Shown: positions 51,983 to 60,881 of the stretch, one piece after another | Numbering within the stretch: position 1 is the first letter of the stretch | Layout of the letters: every line of letters begins with the position of its first letter | Made by a program: the position numbers and the translations under genes | Source: Lutimaribacter_A marinistellae | GTDB lineage: Bacteria > Pseudomonadota > Alphaproteobacteria > Rhodobacterales > Rhodobacteraceae | Length of the DNA: 64,000 nucleotides | Direction: 5' to 3' | Assembly (NCBI RefSeq): GCF_042648365.1 | Contig: NZ_JBHRXI010000049.1 | Coordinates: forward strand, 1-64,000 | The notes under the pieces: model-generated | Databases searched by the model: none | Told to the model about the DNA's origin: nothing | What the model saw: only the letters and a program-made list of their open reading frames with translations

Positions 51983-53761
51983 ATGAGTTCCAAGCGTTCA
52001 CAAGGCAGCAAGCCAGCCCTTGCCTGGCCGCGATCCGGCCCGATCACCTGGCGTGTCCGGGCTGCGCTTGGCGTGTTCCTGCTGGTGGCCGTTGCCACGA
52101 TCTGGATATCGAACAACTTCCTGACCAATCGGTTCACGGAAAGCACGCGCAACCGTGCCGAATTGCGGCTTGCGCTCTATTCCGGAAACCTGATCAGCGA
52201 GCTTCAGCGAAACTCCATTGTTCCGCAATTGCTGGCGCGCGACCCCACGCTGATCGCGGCACTTCAGTCGAGCGATTTCACGATGTCGACCCAGCGGTTG
52301 ATATCCTTCGTCGAAGAGATCGGTGCAGCCTCATTGATGCTGTTGGACCGGGACGGTCGGGTTGTTGCCGCAACCGACAGGAACCGGCTTGGTGAACAAC
52401 ACCGCAGCGACGCCTATTTCGTCGAGCCGCTGCGATCGAATTCAACAGTGTTTTCGGTCATTCCGCGCGAGGCCGGCGGCTATAGCTTTACCTACGCGCG
52501 TCGGTTGGAGCAGGGCGCCGAGGTGCTTGGCGTCATCGTCGTGGAGGTCGGGCTTCAGAAGTTCGAAAGAGCCTGGGCAGGCATTTCGGATGCGGTCATG
52601 GTGACGGACAGCACCGGAACCATCGTTCTTGCCACCGAACCGCGCTGGCGGGGATTGAACGAACAGGAAGCGCTGCGTCGTCAACCTCCCCAAGGGGCCA
52701 TCCAGCGTGCGATCAGGGCCACGGCCGATTGGACGGCGCTGCCTGCGGATGCGTATCTGCAGGGCGAGGCGGTGATGCGGATGCAGACACGCATTCCGTT
52801 CCGCGGTTGGACGATGACGTCTTTCACCACCTATGCTTCGATTCGCGAGCGTGTGAACGGCGTCCTCGCGCTGGAGATCATGGGCTTTGCCATCCTGCTT
52901 TCGCTGGCCTTTTACGCGCTCAGTCGAAAAACCGCTTTGCGCATGGCGCTGTTTCAGCGCGAGTCGGCAGAGCTTCGCGCGTTGAACACGCGCTTGCAGC
53001 GGGAAATCGCCGAGCGTGAACGGGTTCAGAAAACGCTGGAAGTGGCCGAACAGACGCTGGCGCAAAGCTCGAAACTCGCCGCATTGGGCGAGATGTCAGC
53101 GGCGGTCAGTCATGAACTGAACCAGCCTCTTGCAGCGATGAAAACCTATCTCGCCGGTGCGCGGCTTTTGCTGAGACGCAACCGGCCCGAGGAGGCGCTG
53201 GCCAGCTTTGGCCGGATTGACGACCTGATCGAGCGGATGGGGGCGATCACACGACAGTTGAAGTCTTACGCTCGCAAGGGCGCCGATGCGTTTTCCCCTG
53301 TAAACATGGGGGATGCGCTTGCGGCATCATTGTCGATGATGGAGCCGCAGCTGCGCCAGAGACATGTGAAGATCACCCAGATCCTTCCTGACCAGTCCGT
53401 GCGTGTGATGGGCGACCGGATGAGGATCGAGCAGGTGATGGTGAACCTCTTGCGCAATGCTCTGGACGCTACCAAATCTGTTGCTGATCCCGAGGTCGAG
53501 ATCATCCTGGCGGTTGGGGAGACCGCCGTTCTGACCGTGCGTGACAATGGGCACGGCATCGAGGATATCGAGAGCCTGTTCGAGCCGTTCTACACGACCA
53601 AGCAACCCGGAGATGGCGTTGGTCTGGGGCTTGCGATCTCATCGGGGATCGTGAACGACCATGGCGGACGTCTGATCGCACGCAACGGTCAGCATGGCGG
53701 CGCCGTTTTCGAGATGCAGCTGCCGATACTTGAAGAAGATGGCGTAAGAGCCGCTGAATGA
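51983..53761 (+). CDS. dctB: C4-dicarboxylate sensor histidine kinase DctB
   Basis: A 592-aa DctB-type kinase: helices near 27-45 and 294-313 enclose a periplasmic double-PAS (dCACHE) sensor with LMLLDRDGRVVAATDRNRLGEQHRSDAYF, where DctB proteins bind C4-dicarboxylates. A coiled-coil linker leads to HisKA with His377 (AAVSHELNQPLAAMKTYL) and an HATPase (NLLRNALDA, DNGHGIED, GVGLGLAIS). It partners the dctD gene 12 nt downstream. No dctPQM or dctA transporter is in the window. Confidence 0.9.
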   Translation: MSSKRSQGSKPALAWPRSGPITWRVRAALGVFLLVAVATIWISNNFLTNRFTESTRNRAELRLALYSGNLISELQRNSIVPQLLARDPTLIAALQSSDFTMSTQRLISFVEEIGAASLMLLDRDGRVVAATDRNRLGEQHRSDAYFVEPLRSNSTVFSVIPREAGGYSFTYARRLEQGAEVLGVIVVEVGLQKFERAWAGISDAVMVTDSTGTIVLATEPRWRGLNEQEALRRQPPQGAIQRAIRATADWTALPADAYLQGEAVMRMQTRIPFRGWTMTSFTTYASIRERVNGVLALEIMGFAILLSLAFYALSRKTALRMALFQRESAELRALNTRLQREIAERERVQKTLEVAEQTLAQSSKLAALGEMSAAVSHELNQPLAAMKTYLAGARLLLRRNRPEEALASFGRIDDLIERMGAITRQLKSYARKGADAFSPVNMGDALAASLSMMEPQLRQRHVKITQILPDQSVRVMGDRMRIEQVMVNLLRNALDATKSVADPEVEIILAVGETAVLTVRDNGHGIEDIESLFEPFYTTKQPGDGVGLGLAISSGIVNDHGGRLIARNGQHGGAVFEMQLPILEEDGVRAAE

Positions 53762-53773
53762 CGAGGAAATGCT

Positions 53774-55108
53774 ATGGCACAGGCCATGAAGATCGCGATC
53801 GTTGACGACGAGCAGGACATGCGCCAGTCGATCAGCCAATGGCTGGCCCTGTCCGGTTACGACACCGAGACATTCTCAAGCGCGGAGGAAGCGCTCAAGG
53901 TGCTGGGCCCGGATTACCCCGGTATCGTGATTTCTGATATCCGCATGCCTGGTATGGATGGAATGCAATTCCTGAAAAAGCTGATGGGATCGGACAGCAC
54001 GCTGCCGGTGATCATGATCACAGGGCATGGCGATGTGCCGATGGCTGTCGAGGCGATGCGCGTCGGCGCTTTCGATTTTCTCGAAAAGCCTTTCAATCCC
54101 GACAGGATGTCCGAACTTGCCAAACGCGCCAGCAACCATCGGCGGCTCACCCTGGATAACCGCGCATTGCGCCGCGAACTGTCCGGCGGCACCCAGATCA
54201 TGAACAAACTGATCGGCGCCAGTCCGGTGATGGAGCGGCTCCGAGAGGATATTCTCGATCTTGGACAGGCTGACGGTCATGTCCTGATCGACGGAGAAAC
54301 CGGCACGGGCAAAACGCTGGTAGCGCACGCCCTGCATGCGGTCGGCAGCCGCGCAGGCAAGAAATTCGTTCTGGTTTCGTGCGCCGCTCTTGAGGAGGAC
54401 GCCCTGTCCAAGCGTCTCTTCGGCCCGATGATGCCGGAGGATGCGCAGCTTCCGGCTATTGAGGAGGCTCGTGGAGGAACGCTGGTCCTTGAGGATATCG
54501 AGTCGCTGAGTGACACTTTGCAGGCACGCTTGCTGAACGTGATGAACGAACAGGGTACTCCGGCCGAAACGCGTATCGTCGCAATCTCGAACCTCCAGGA
54601 AGCAGGCAAAACGAGCGAAGACGTTTTGCGCCCTGACCTTTTTTATCGCCTCGCGGCCCTGCGCATCACGATGCCGCCGCTTCGCCAGCGTGGTGAGGAT
54701 ATCCTGACGTTGTTCACGCGCCTGTCCGAGCAATTCGCTGATGAGTACGGCTGCGACGCGCCGCAGGTGAGCGCGCAAGAAGCGGCGCAACTGTTGCAGG
54801 CGCCGTGGCCCGGCAATGTCCGGCAACTCATCAACGTGGCTGAGCGCGCGGTGCTGCAATCCCGGCGTGGGTCGGGGACCATAGCCTCGCTTCTCATGTC
54901 GGATCACGAGGAAATGCAACCGGTCGTGACGACCGAGGGCAAGCCGCTGAAAGAATATGTCGAGGCGTTTGAACGGATGCTGATCGACAACACGATGCGA
55001 CGGCACAAGGGCTCGATTGCCGCCGTGATGGACGAGCTTTGTCTGCCGCGTCGCACACTGAACGAAAAGATGGCAAAATACGGGTTGCAGCGGGCCGACT
55101 ACCTGTAA
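53774..55108 (+). CDS. dctD: C4-dicarboxylate response regulator DctD, lacking GAFTGA
   Basis: A 444-aa NtrC-family regulator paired with DctB. The receiver has Asp55 (IVISDIRMPGMDG) and Lys105 (LEKPF); the AAA+ domain has Walker A GETGTGK (174-180) and a modified Walker B TLVLED (236-241). At the GAFTGA position the sequence reads FGPMMPEDAQ (216-225), so the sigma54 contact loop is absent. A C-terminal Fis-type HTH (GSIAAVMDELCLPRRTLNEKM) remains. Rhizobial DctD is a classic sigma54 activator, so this form must work differently. A strong terminator follows. Confidence 0.9.
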   Translation: MAQAMKIAIVDDEQDMRQSISQWLALSGYDTETFSSAEEALKVLGPDYPGIVISDIRMPGMDGMQFLKKLMGSDSTLPVIMITGHGDVPMAVEAMRVGAFDFLEKPFNPDRMSELAKRASNHRRLTLDNRALRRELSGGTQIMNKLIGASPVMERLREDILDLGQADGHVLIDGETGTGKTLVAHALHAVGSRAGKKFVLVSCAALEEDALSKRLFGPMMPEDAQLPAIEEARGGTLVLEDIESLSDTLQARLLNVMNEQGTPAETRIVAISNLQEAGKTSEDVLRPDLFYRLAALRITMPPLRQRGEDILTLFTRLSEQFADEYGCDAPQVSAQEAAQLLQAPWPGNVRQLINVAERAVLQSRRGSGTIASLLMSDHEEMQPVVTTEGKPLKEYVEAFERMLIDNTMRRHKGSIAAVMDELCLPRRTLNEKMAKYGLQRADYL

Positions 55109-55114
55109 TCCGGG

Positions 55115-55148
55115 GACCGGGCGCCTTGATGCCCGGTCGAATTTTTCG
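55115..55148 (+). terminator. Intrinsic terminator of dctBD
   Basis: An 8-bp stem GACCGGGC/GCCCGGTC with an 8-nt loop (55115-55138), then GAATTTTT. It lies 6 nt after the dctD stop and cleanly ends the dctB-dctD unit before the rne promoter. Confidence 0.82.
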
Positions 55149-55151
55149 CCA

Positions 55152-55180
55152 TTGTCTTTTCCTCACGTCTCCCCTTAAGG
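55152..55180 (+). promoter_or_regulatory. Candidate rne promoter
   Basis: TTGTCT (55152-55157) and TTAAGG (55175-55180) with a 17-nt spacer form a plausible housekeeping promoter directly after the dctD terminator. It would give a transcript starting near 55187 and a leader of about 355 nt before the RNase E start. Confidence 0.45.
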
Positions 55181-55186
55181 TGTAGG

Positions 55187-55541
55187 AACGGTCGGCCGCC
55201 CAGAGTGGCTGGGCCGGTTATTCTGAGATTCGCTGCCTGCCGGATGCCACGAAGGCAAGAGGCAAGCAGACCGATTGTGCCCCAAGGGGCTATGAGTGCC
55301 TTCGCCCGGCTCCCCGGGTGAAAGGAAAAAATGGGCGGGTAACGCAGGCAGATGCCTCGGCCCGTCGGAGAAGAACCGCGATGACGCGCGCGCGACGATT
55401 GAATGAAAGAGCAGGGGGCGGCATGACGACCACGCCCTGCGGTGCGCCGTCCGAGATCGCCCTGACAAGACACCTCCCCAGACGCGCCAGGCCTCCCGGT
55501 CGGGCGCGCCGCGCGCGTTTGGCGCGGTGCAACAAGGACAT
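55187..55541 (+). promoter_or_regulatory. Long structured 5' leader of rne
   Basis: About 355 nt with no convincing coding region separate the candidate promoter from the rne start. The stretch is rich in short inverted repeats, for example CCCC/GGGG near 55278-55288, and in GGNGG-type clusters. In E. coli the 361-nt rne leader mediates autoregulation by RNase E cleavage; a similar role is inferred. I looked for RNase P RNA and tmRNA signatures in it and found none. Confidence 0.5.
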
Positions 55542-58436
55542 ATGGCAAAGAAAATGCTCATTGACGCCACCCACGCGGAAGAGACCCGCGTCGTGGTGGT
55601 GGACGGAAACAAGGTCGAAGAGTTCGATTTCGAATCCGAGAACAAGCGTCAACTCGCAGGAAACATCTACCTCGCAAAGGTAACCCGCGTCGAACCTTCG
55701 CTGCAGGCGGCATTCGTGGACTACGGCGGGAACCGACACGGGTTCTTGGCCTTTTCCGAAATCCATCCGGACTACTATCAGATCCCGGTTGCCGACCGTG
55801 AGGCGCTGATGGAAGAAGAGCGCGCCTATGCCGAGGCGATGAAGGCGCGCGACGAAGACGAGGACGAGAAGCCCAAGCGCCGCTCGCGCGGACGTTCGCG
55901 CACCAAGGCCGCCGAGGCACAGTCACAGGATGCCGTCGAAACCCGCGAAGTATCGGACGAGATCCGCGGGATGGAAACCATCGATCTCGCCGAGGATGAA
56001 ACCGACGAAGCTGAGGTGCCCGAAGGCAGTTCGCCGATGGAACGCGTCGCCGAGACCCCGGTCGAGGAACCGGAGGACCACTCTGCTGAAGCGAGCGCGG
56101 AGGATGCGACCACTGTCGAAGCGGAGGCCGATAGCGCCGAAGCTGAGGGTCAGGCCGGTAACGAGCCGTCGGACGGCGACGAGGCGGCAACCCGCGAAGT
56201 TACCGCTGACAACGAGGATGCTGCTGACGGCGACGAAAACGGTGACGACGATCACCGGGATGCCGCCGCCAAGGATGACAGTATCGAGTCCGTCGCGGAT
56301 GACGACGATAGCGAGGATATTCGTCCCCCGCGCAAGCCGCGCCCGCGCCGTTACAAGATTCAGGAAGTGATCAAGGTCCGCCAGGTCCTTCTGGTTCAGG
56401 TCGTCAAGGAGGAGCGCGGCAACAAGGGTGCAGCTCTTACCACTTACCTTTCGCTGGCTGGCCGTTATTGCGTGCTCATGCCAAACACCGCGCGCGGTGG
56501 CGGCATCTCACGCAAGATCACCAATGCGGCCGACCGTAAGAAACTCAAGGATATCGCGGCCGAGATCGACCTGCCAAAGGGCGCGGGGTTGATCATTCGG
56601 ACTGCGGGAGCCAAGCGAACGAAATCCGAGATCAAGCGTGACTACGAGTATCTGCAGCGGCTTTGGGAACAGATCCGGGAATTGACGTTGCGCTCGATCG
56701 CGCCGGCGAAAATCTATGAAGAGGGCGACCTCATCAAACGTTCGATCCGTGACCTTTACAACCGCGAGATCGATGAAGTTTTGGTCGAGGGCGATGCCGG
56801 GTATCGCATCGCCAAGGACTTCATGAAGATGATCATGCCGTCGCACGCCAAGAACGTGAAGCGGTATGAAGACGCTCTGCCACTCTTTGCGCGCTATCAG
56901 GTGGAAAGCTACCTGAACTCGATGTTCAACCCGACCGTACAATTGAAGTCGGGCGGTTACATCGTGATCGGCGTGACCGAGGCACTGGTGGCAATCGACG
57001 TGAACTCGGGCCGTGCCACCAAGGAAGGCTCCATCGAGGAAACGGCGCTCAAGACGAACCTCGAAGCCGCCGACGAAATTGCACGGCAACTGCGTCTGCG
57101 CGATCTTGCGGGTCTTATCGTGATCGATTTCATCGACATGGATGAGCGCAAGAACAATGCCGCCGTCGAAAAGCGCGTCAAGGAACGGCTCAAGACGGAT
57201 CGGGCACGTATTCAGGTCGGGCGAATCTCGGGCTTTGGCCTCATGGAAATGAGCCGTCAGAGGCTGCGCCCCGGCATGATCGAGGCGACGACGCAGCCAT
57301 GCCCATCCTGTCACGGAACCGGCCTTATCCGTTCCGACGACAACATGGCCCTGTCGATCTTGCGCCAGATCGAGGAGGAGGGCACACGCCGCCGGTCCCG
57401 CGAGGTGCTGATCCGCTGCCCCGTGACCATCGCAAATTACCTGATGAACCAGAAACGCGAGCATATCGCTCAGATCGAGGCACGTTACGGTCTGTCGGTC
57501 CGGATCGAGGGCGACATTCACCTCGTCAGTCCCGACTTTTCGATGGAGAAGTTCAAGACGGCCAGCCGTTCTGTGCCCGAGGCGACCGCACCAGTCGTTT
57601 CGGTCGATACATCGTTGATGGACCAAATCGACGCCGACGAAGAAGCACAGCCTGTAGAGGAAGCGCCCGAACCAGCTGCCGAGGACGATAGCAAGCCAAA
57701 GCGCAAGCGCCGCCGCCGCCGCAAGAAAAAGAACGGCAATGGCGGAAATGCAGACAATTCCGGAGCGCAGGAAGATCAGGCGTCCGAGGGCGATGACAAA
57801 CCTTCGGACAGGACCGAAGGCCAAGCTGCGGACGAAACTGCAAAAGATGCTGCTTCGGACGAGGGTGGCGAGGCTGGTTCCGAAGAGGAAAAGCCCAAAC
57901 GCCGTCGCGCGCCGCGTCGTCGCAAAAGCAAGACGACCGAAGCTGAACCCGGCAAAGGGACCGACGAAGTGACTGCGCCCGCTGATGAAGCCATTGCGGA
58001 GGTGCGCGAGGACACCGTTGAACCCGCTGAAACCGCACCGACCGAAGTTGCCGAGACTGCACCTGCGGTGGACCCTGTCGCTCCCGAGCAGGGTGCGGAG
58101 GAAGCCGGAGATAACGGTCTCGCCGAGGCCGAGCCTGTCGAGGCGGTGCCTGCGGATGCCGAACCCGCCCAGCCCCTCCCGGACCCGGAGATCCCGGCTG
58201 AAGTTGCTGAGGCGTCGCCTGAAACGGAAATTGAAGCACCGGAGATTCCGGCCGAGATACCTGTCGTGGAAGAGGCCGACAGTTCGCCCGCAGAGACGGT
58301 TGCAGCCGAAACAGAGGTGACCGAGGCAGTGGCTGAACCAGTCGCAGAAGTATCGGCCGAGCCTGAGAAACCGGCGAATGAACCGGAGAAACCGGCCAAG
58401 CCCAAGCGGCGTGGCTGGTGGTCGCTGGGAAGCTGA
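55542..58436 (+). CDS. rne: Ribonuclease E
   Basis: A 964-aa RNase E/G family endonuclease and likely degradosome scaffold. The S1 domain (from about 37) is split by an acidic low-complexity insertion (about 100-260) and resumes at RPRRYKIQEVIKVRQVLLVQVVKEE. Catalytic acidic residues are Asp486 (AIDVNSGRATKE) and Asp529 (IVIDFIDM); the zinc-link is CPSCHGTG (587-594). After 690 comes a basic cluster (KPKRKRRRRRKKK) and a Glu/Ala/Pro-rich tail that should be disordered. The ATG at 55542 follows AAGGA. Confidence 0.95.
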   Translation: MAKKMLIDATHAEETRVVVVDGNKVEEFDFESENKRQLAGNIYLAKVTRVEPSLQAAFVDYGGNRHGFLAFSEIHPDYYQIPVADREALMEEERAYAEAMKARDEDEDEKPKRRSRGRSRTKAAEAQSQDAVETREVSDEIRGMETIDLAEDETDEAEVPEGSSPMERVAETPVEEPEDHSAEASAEDATTVEAEADSAEAEGQAGNEPSDGDEAATREVTADNEDAADGDENGDDDHRDAAAKDDSIESVADDDDSEDIRPPRKPRPRRYKIQEVIKVRQVLLVQVVKEERGNKGAALTTYLSLAGRYCVLMPNTARGGGISRKITNAADRKKLKDIAAEIDLPKGAGLIIRTAGAKRTKSEIKRDYEYLQRLWEQIRELTLRSIAPAKIYEEGDLIKRSIRDLYNREIDEVLVEGDAGYRIAKDFMKMIMPSHAKNVKRYEDALPLFARYQVESYLNSMFNPTVQLKSGGYIVIGVTEALVAIDVNSGRATKEGSIEETALKTNLEAADEIARQLRLRDLAGLIVIDFIDMDERKNNAAVEKRVKERLKTDRARIQVGRISGFGLMEMSRQRLRPGMIEATTQPCPSCHGTGLIRSDDNMALSILRQIEEEGTRRRSREVLIRCPVTIANYLMNQKREHIAQIEARYGLSVRIEGDIHLVSPDFSMEKFKTASRSVPEATAPVVSVDTSLMDQIDADEEAQPVEEAPEPAAEDDSKPKRKRRRRRKKKNGNGGNADNSGAQEDQASEGDDKPSDRTEGQAADETAKDAASDEGGEAGSEEEKPKRRRAPRRRKSKTTEAEPGKGTDEVTAPADEAIAEVREDTVEPAETAPTEVAETAPAVDPVAPEQGAEEAGDNGLAEAEPVEAVPADAEPAQPLPDPEIPAEVAEASPETEIEAPEIPAEIPVVEEADSSPAETVAAETEVTEAVAEPVAEVSAEPEKPANEPEKPAKPKRRGWWSLGS

Positions 58437-58441
58437 CTTTG

Positions 58442-58472
58442 AAAGGGCGGGCCAAACGGTCCGCCCTTTTCT
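58442..58472. terminator. Terminator between convergent rne and tusA
   Basis: AAAGGGCGG (58442-58450) pairs with CCGCCCTTT (58461-58469) around a short inner stem, followed by TCTT on the + strand; the run AAAG on the left gives a short CTTT on the - strand. It ends rne and may act in both directions, lying right at the tusA stop codon. Confidence 0.75.
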
Positions 58473-58705
58473 TATCGGCCTTTGCGGATCACGTAGACTT
58501 GGTGCGCGCCGTCATGATCCTGCGACAGGAGTTCATGCCCGGCTTCGGTGCAGAAATGCGGCACGTCGACGACTGCGGCGGGGTCATCGGCCAAAAGGGT
58601 AAGTGTCGCACCGACCGGCAGAGACTTGAGGCGTTTTCGAGCCTTGAGGACTGGCAGGGGGCAAAGCAACCCCAATGCGTCCAACGTATCATCAACGGTT
58701 TTCAT
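58472..58705 (-). CDS. Sulfurtransferase TusA family protein
   Basis: A 77-aa TusA/SirA-like sulfur carrier. The catalytic cysteine is Cys15 in GLLCPLPVLKARK (CPxP motif), with the SLPVGATLTLLADDPAAVVDVPHFC segment of the fold. These proteins transfer persulfide sulfur for tRNA thiolation, molybdenum cofactor or sulfur oxidation; which one is unknown. It is divergent from ccdA, a thiol-transport membrane protein, hinting at related redox roles. Confidence 0.9.
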   Translation of the reverse strand: MKTVDDTLDALGLLCPLPVLKARKRLKSLPVGATLTLLADDPAAVVDVPHFCTEAGHELLSQDHDGAHQVYVIRKGR

Positions 58706-58802
58706 GACCGAGACCTAGGCAGGTCGGCAGGGTCTGTCCAGATCGGAAAATGCATACCGGCACGCGGATGTGACTGCGCTGCCTCGTGACCTTGGCAGCG
58801 CG

Positions 58803-59573
58803 ATGGCCTATGTGCAGGGCATGTTCGGAATCGATATCATCGACGCGGGATTGCTGCCCGCCATGACCGTGGCGCTGATGGCCGGGATCATCAGCTTTCT
58901 CAGTCCCTGTGTTCTGCCTATCGTGCCACCATATCTCGCCTATATGAGCGGCGTTACCATTGGCGAGATACAGGGTACGAATACAGCAAGACGAAAGGCG
59001 GTCGTGTCGGCGCTGTTCTTTGTGTTGGGGCTGTCGACCGTGTTCCTGTTCCTCGGATTCACGGCCTCCGCCTTCGGGGCGTTTTTCTTGCAGAACCAAG
59101 TCCTGTTCGCCCGGATTGCCGGGGCGGTGGTGATTGTTTTCGGCCTGCACTTCTTGGGAGTGTTCCGTATCCCGATCCTTGACCGTGAAGCGCGGATGCA
59201 GACCGGCGAGGCAAGCGGCTCGGCCTTCGGTGCCTATGTTCTGGGACTGGCTTTTGCCTTTGGATGGACGCCCTGCATCGGGCCGCAATTGGGGGCAATC
59301 CTGTCGCTGGCCGCGTCAGAGGCTTCGGTAGCCCGTGGAACGGTGTTGTTGGGCGTTTACGCGGCAGGTCTGGGGATACCATTCTTGCTTGCTGCGATGT
59401 TCCTGGGCCGGTCGATGGCCGTGATGAACCGGCTCAAACCTCATATGGGCGCGATTGAAAAGGCGATGGGTGCTTTGCTTCTTGTGGTCGGCGTGATGCT
59501 GGTGACCGGGCTTTTCACCACTTTCTCTTTCTGGCTGCTCGAGACCTTCCCCGCTCTGGCCGTTCTGGGGTGA
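58803..59573 (+). CDS. ccdA: Cytochrome c biogenesis protein CcdA (thiol transporter)
   Basis: A six-helix membrane protein (256 aa) that passes reducing equivalents from cytosolic thioredoxin to periplasmic thioredoxin-like proteins for cytochrome c maturation. The two redox cysteines are in FLSPCVLPIVPPYLAYMSG (Cys36) and FGWTPCIGPQLGAIL. The start is uncertain: GTG at 58770, ATG at 58803 and ATG at 58821 are in frame; 58803 is a compromise. It complements CcmH at 46141 as electron donor. Confidence 0.9.
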   Translation: MAYVQGMFGIDIIDAGLLPAMTVALMAGIISFLSPCVLPIVPPYLAYMSGVTIGEIQGTNTARRKAVVSALFFVLGLSTVFLFLGFTASAFGAFFLQNQVLFARIAGAVVIVFGLHFLGVFRIPILDREARMQTGEASGSAFGAYVLGLAFAFGWTPCIGPQLGAILSLAASEASVARGTVLLGVYAAGLGIPFLLAAMFLGRSMAVMNRLKPHMGAIEKAMGALLLVVGVMLVTGLFTTFSFWLLETFPALAVLG

Positions 59574-59639
59574 GCCGCCGCTTTGAGGTCTTAAACCCGC
59601 CCGATTGCTGGTCTAGGCTTGTGTTCAGAGGGTCGGAAC

Positions 59640-60881
59640 ATGAGCAACAGCGAAACGGTGAAGACGGTGAAACGGCGCCGGGTATTCTACATACCCGGCT
59701 ATGATCCGTTTCATCCACGCCGGTACCGCGAACTCTATCGCAAGGAAGCGGCCGCGCAGGCCGCGATCTCGGGATATGAGATCGCCCTGACGCCCAAGAC
59801 GACCAAGGGACCTTACGGCTGGCACGTCACCTCGGTTCAGGATGATCATCAGGTCGAAAGCGATATCGAAGTGTTGGTCTGGTCCGACCTGGTCCGCGAC
59901 AGCATGTCGAACTCCATCCCGGCAACCTATCTGCAACTCGCGCGCACCGCTTGGATCTATATCGGTTCAGGGGCCCTTTTTCGTCTGATGCGGCTGCGCA
60001 AGGGGCCCGTGATCGCAGCCCTTTATCCGGTGGCCATGCTCCTGGCCCAGCTTGCGCTTGCCATTCTGGCCTTCTGGCTCTGCCTGCAGGTCGCCGGTTT
60101 GGCCAGCACCATATTGACGGAGTTCGGTGCAACTCTGGTCGGCGCGATTGGTGGCGCGGTCGCGGCTGTATTTGTCCTGCGGTGGTTCCGCGCGCGCGAT
60201 GGCAAGTTCTTTGCCTATTACCTGATGCACGACTATGCGCACACGGCGCAGAACAGGGGCGCGATACCCAACGATCTGCGTGAACGCCTGGAGAGCTTTG
60301 GCGACGCTATCGCTGGTGCTTTGCAAGATCCGGTGGACGAAGTGCTCGTGGTTGGCCACAGTTCCGGGGCGCATCTTGGCGTATCGGTACTGGCCGAGCT
60401 GGTCCGTGCAGGCAGGGTGCCCGCAGGGGGACCCGCTTTGTCCTTTCTGACACTTGGTCAGGTCGTTCCAATGGTGTCGTTTCTGCCGGATGCGCACGAA
60501 CTCCGCGCGGATCTGCGGGATTTGTGTCAGTCTGATCTGCTGACATGGCTTGATGTCACGGCACCCGGAGATGGCTGTGCCTTTGCTCTGTGCGATCCGG
60601 TTTCGGTCAGCGGTGTTGCCCCAGAAGGGAAACGCTGGCCCCTCGTCATCTCGGCGGCGTTTACACAGACGTTGTCGCCCGAGACCTGGCAGACCCTTCG
60701 CTGGCGTTTTTTTCGCCTGCATTTTCAGTACCTTTGTGCCTTCGACAAGCCGGGCGACTATGATTACTTCCGCATTACGGCCGGCCCCTTGACCCTTGGG
60801 GAGCGGTTCTACGGTCGCGCGCCCTCGAAATCTCGGATCGAAAAGGCCGTCTCGCGGTTCACGAGCGTGGCTGCAGCATGA
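59640..60881 (+). CDS. Membrane-associated alpha/beta hydrolase-like protein
   Basis: A 413-aa protein that starts with a hydrolase-like strand (RRRVFYIPGYDPFHPRRYRELY), has two helices in the middle (about 123-149 and 158-182), and then a nucleophile elbow VVGHSSGAHLG with Ser241. Candidate acid and His residues follow in the C-terminal half. I recognise the fold but not a named family. The cytochrome P450 gene overlaps its stop by 4 nt (ATGA), which suggests a shared pathway on a hydrophobic substrate. Confidence 0.75.
   Translation: MSNSETVKTVKRRRVFYIPGYDPFHPRRYRELYRKEAAAQAAISGYEIALTPKTTKGPYGWHVTSVQDDHQVESDIEVLVWSDLVRDSMSNSIPATYLQLARTAWIYIGSGALFRLMRLRKGPVIAALYPVAMLLAQLALAILAFWLCLQVAGLASTILTEFGATLVGAIGGAVAAVFVLRWFRARDGKFFAYYLMHDYAHTAQNRGAIPNDLRERLESFGDAIAGALQDPVDEVLVVGHSSGAHLGVSVLAELVRAGRVPAGGPALSFLTLGQVVPMVSFLPDAHELRADLRDLCQSDLLTWLDVTAPGDGCAFALCDPVSVSGVAPEGKRWPLVISAAFTQTLSPETWQTLRWRFFRLHFQYLCAFDKPGDYDYFRITAGPLTLGERFYGRAPSKSRIEKAVSRFTSVAAA

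Noticed and set aside
55187..55541. RNase P RNA, tmRNA or 6S RNA in the rne leader
   Set aside because: The conserved GAGGAAAGTCCGG and ACAGAA segments of RNase P RNA and a tRNA-like end of tmRNA are absent, and nothing matches the 6S bulge architecture clearly.
55318..55683. An Arg-rich + strand reading frame across the rne leader
   Set aside because: It overlaps the start of rne in another frame, has no ribosome site, and its composition reflects GC-rich structured RNA rather than a protein.
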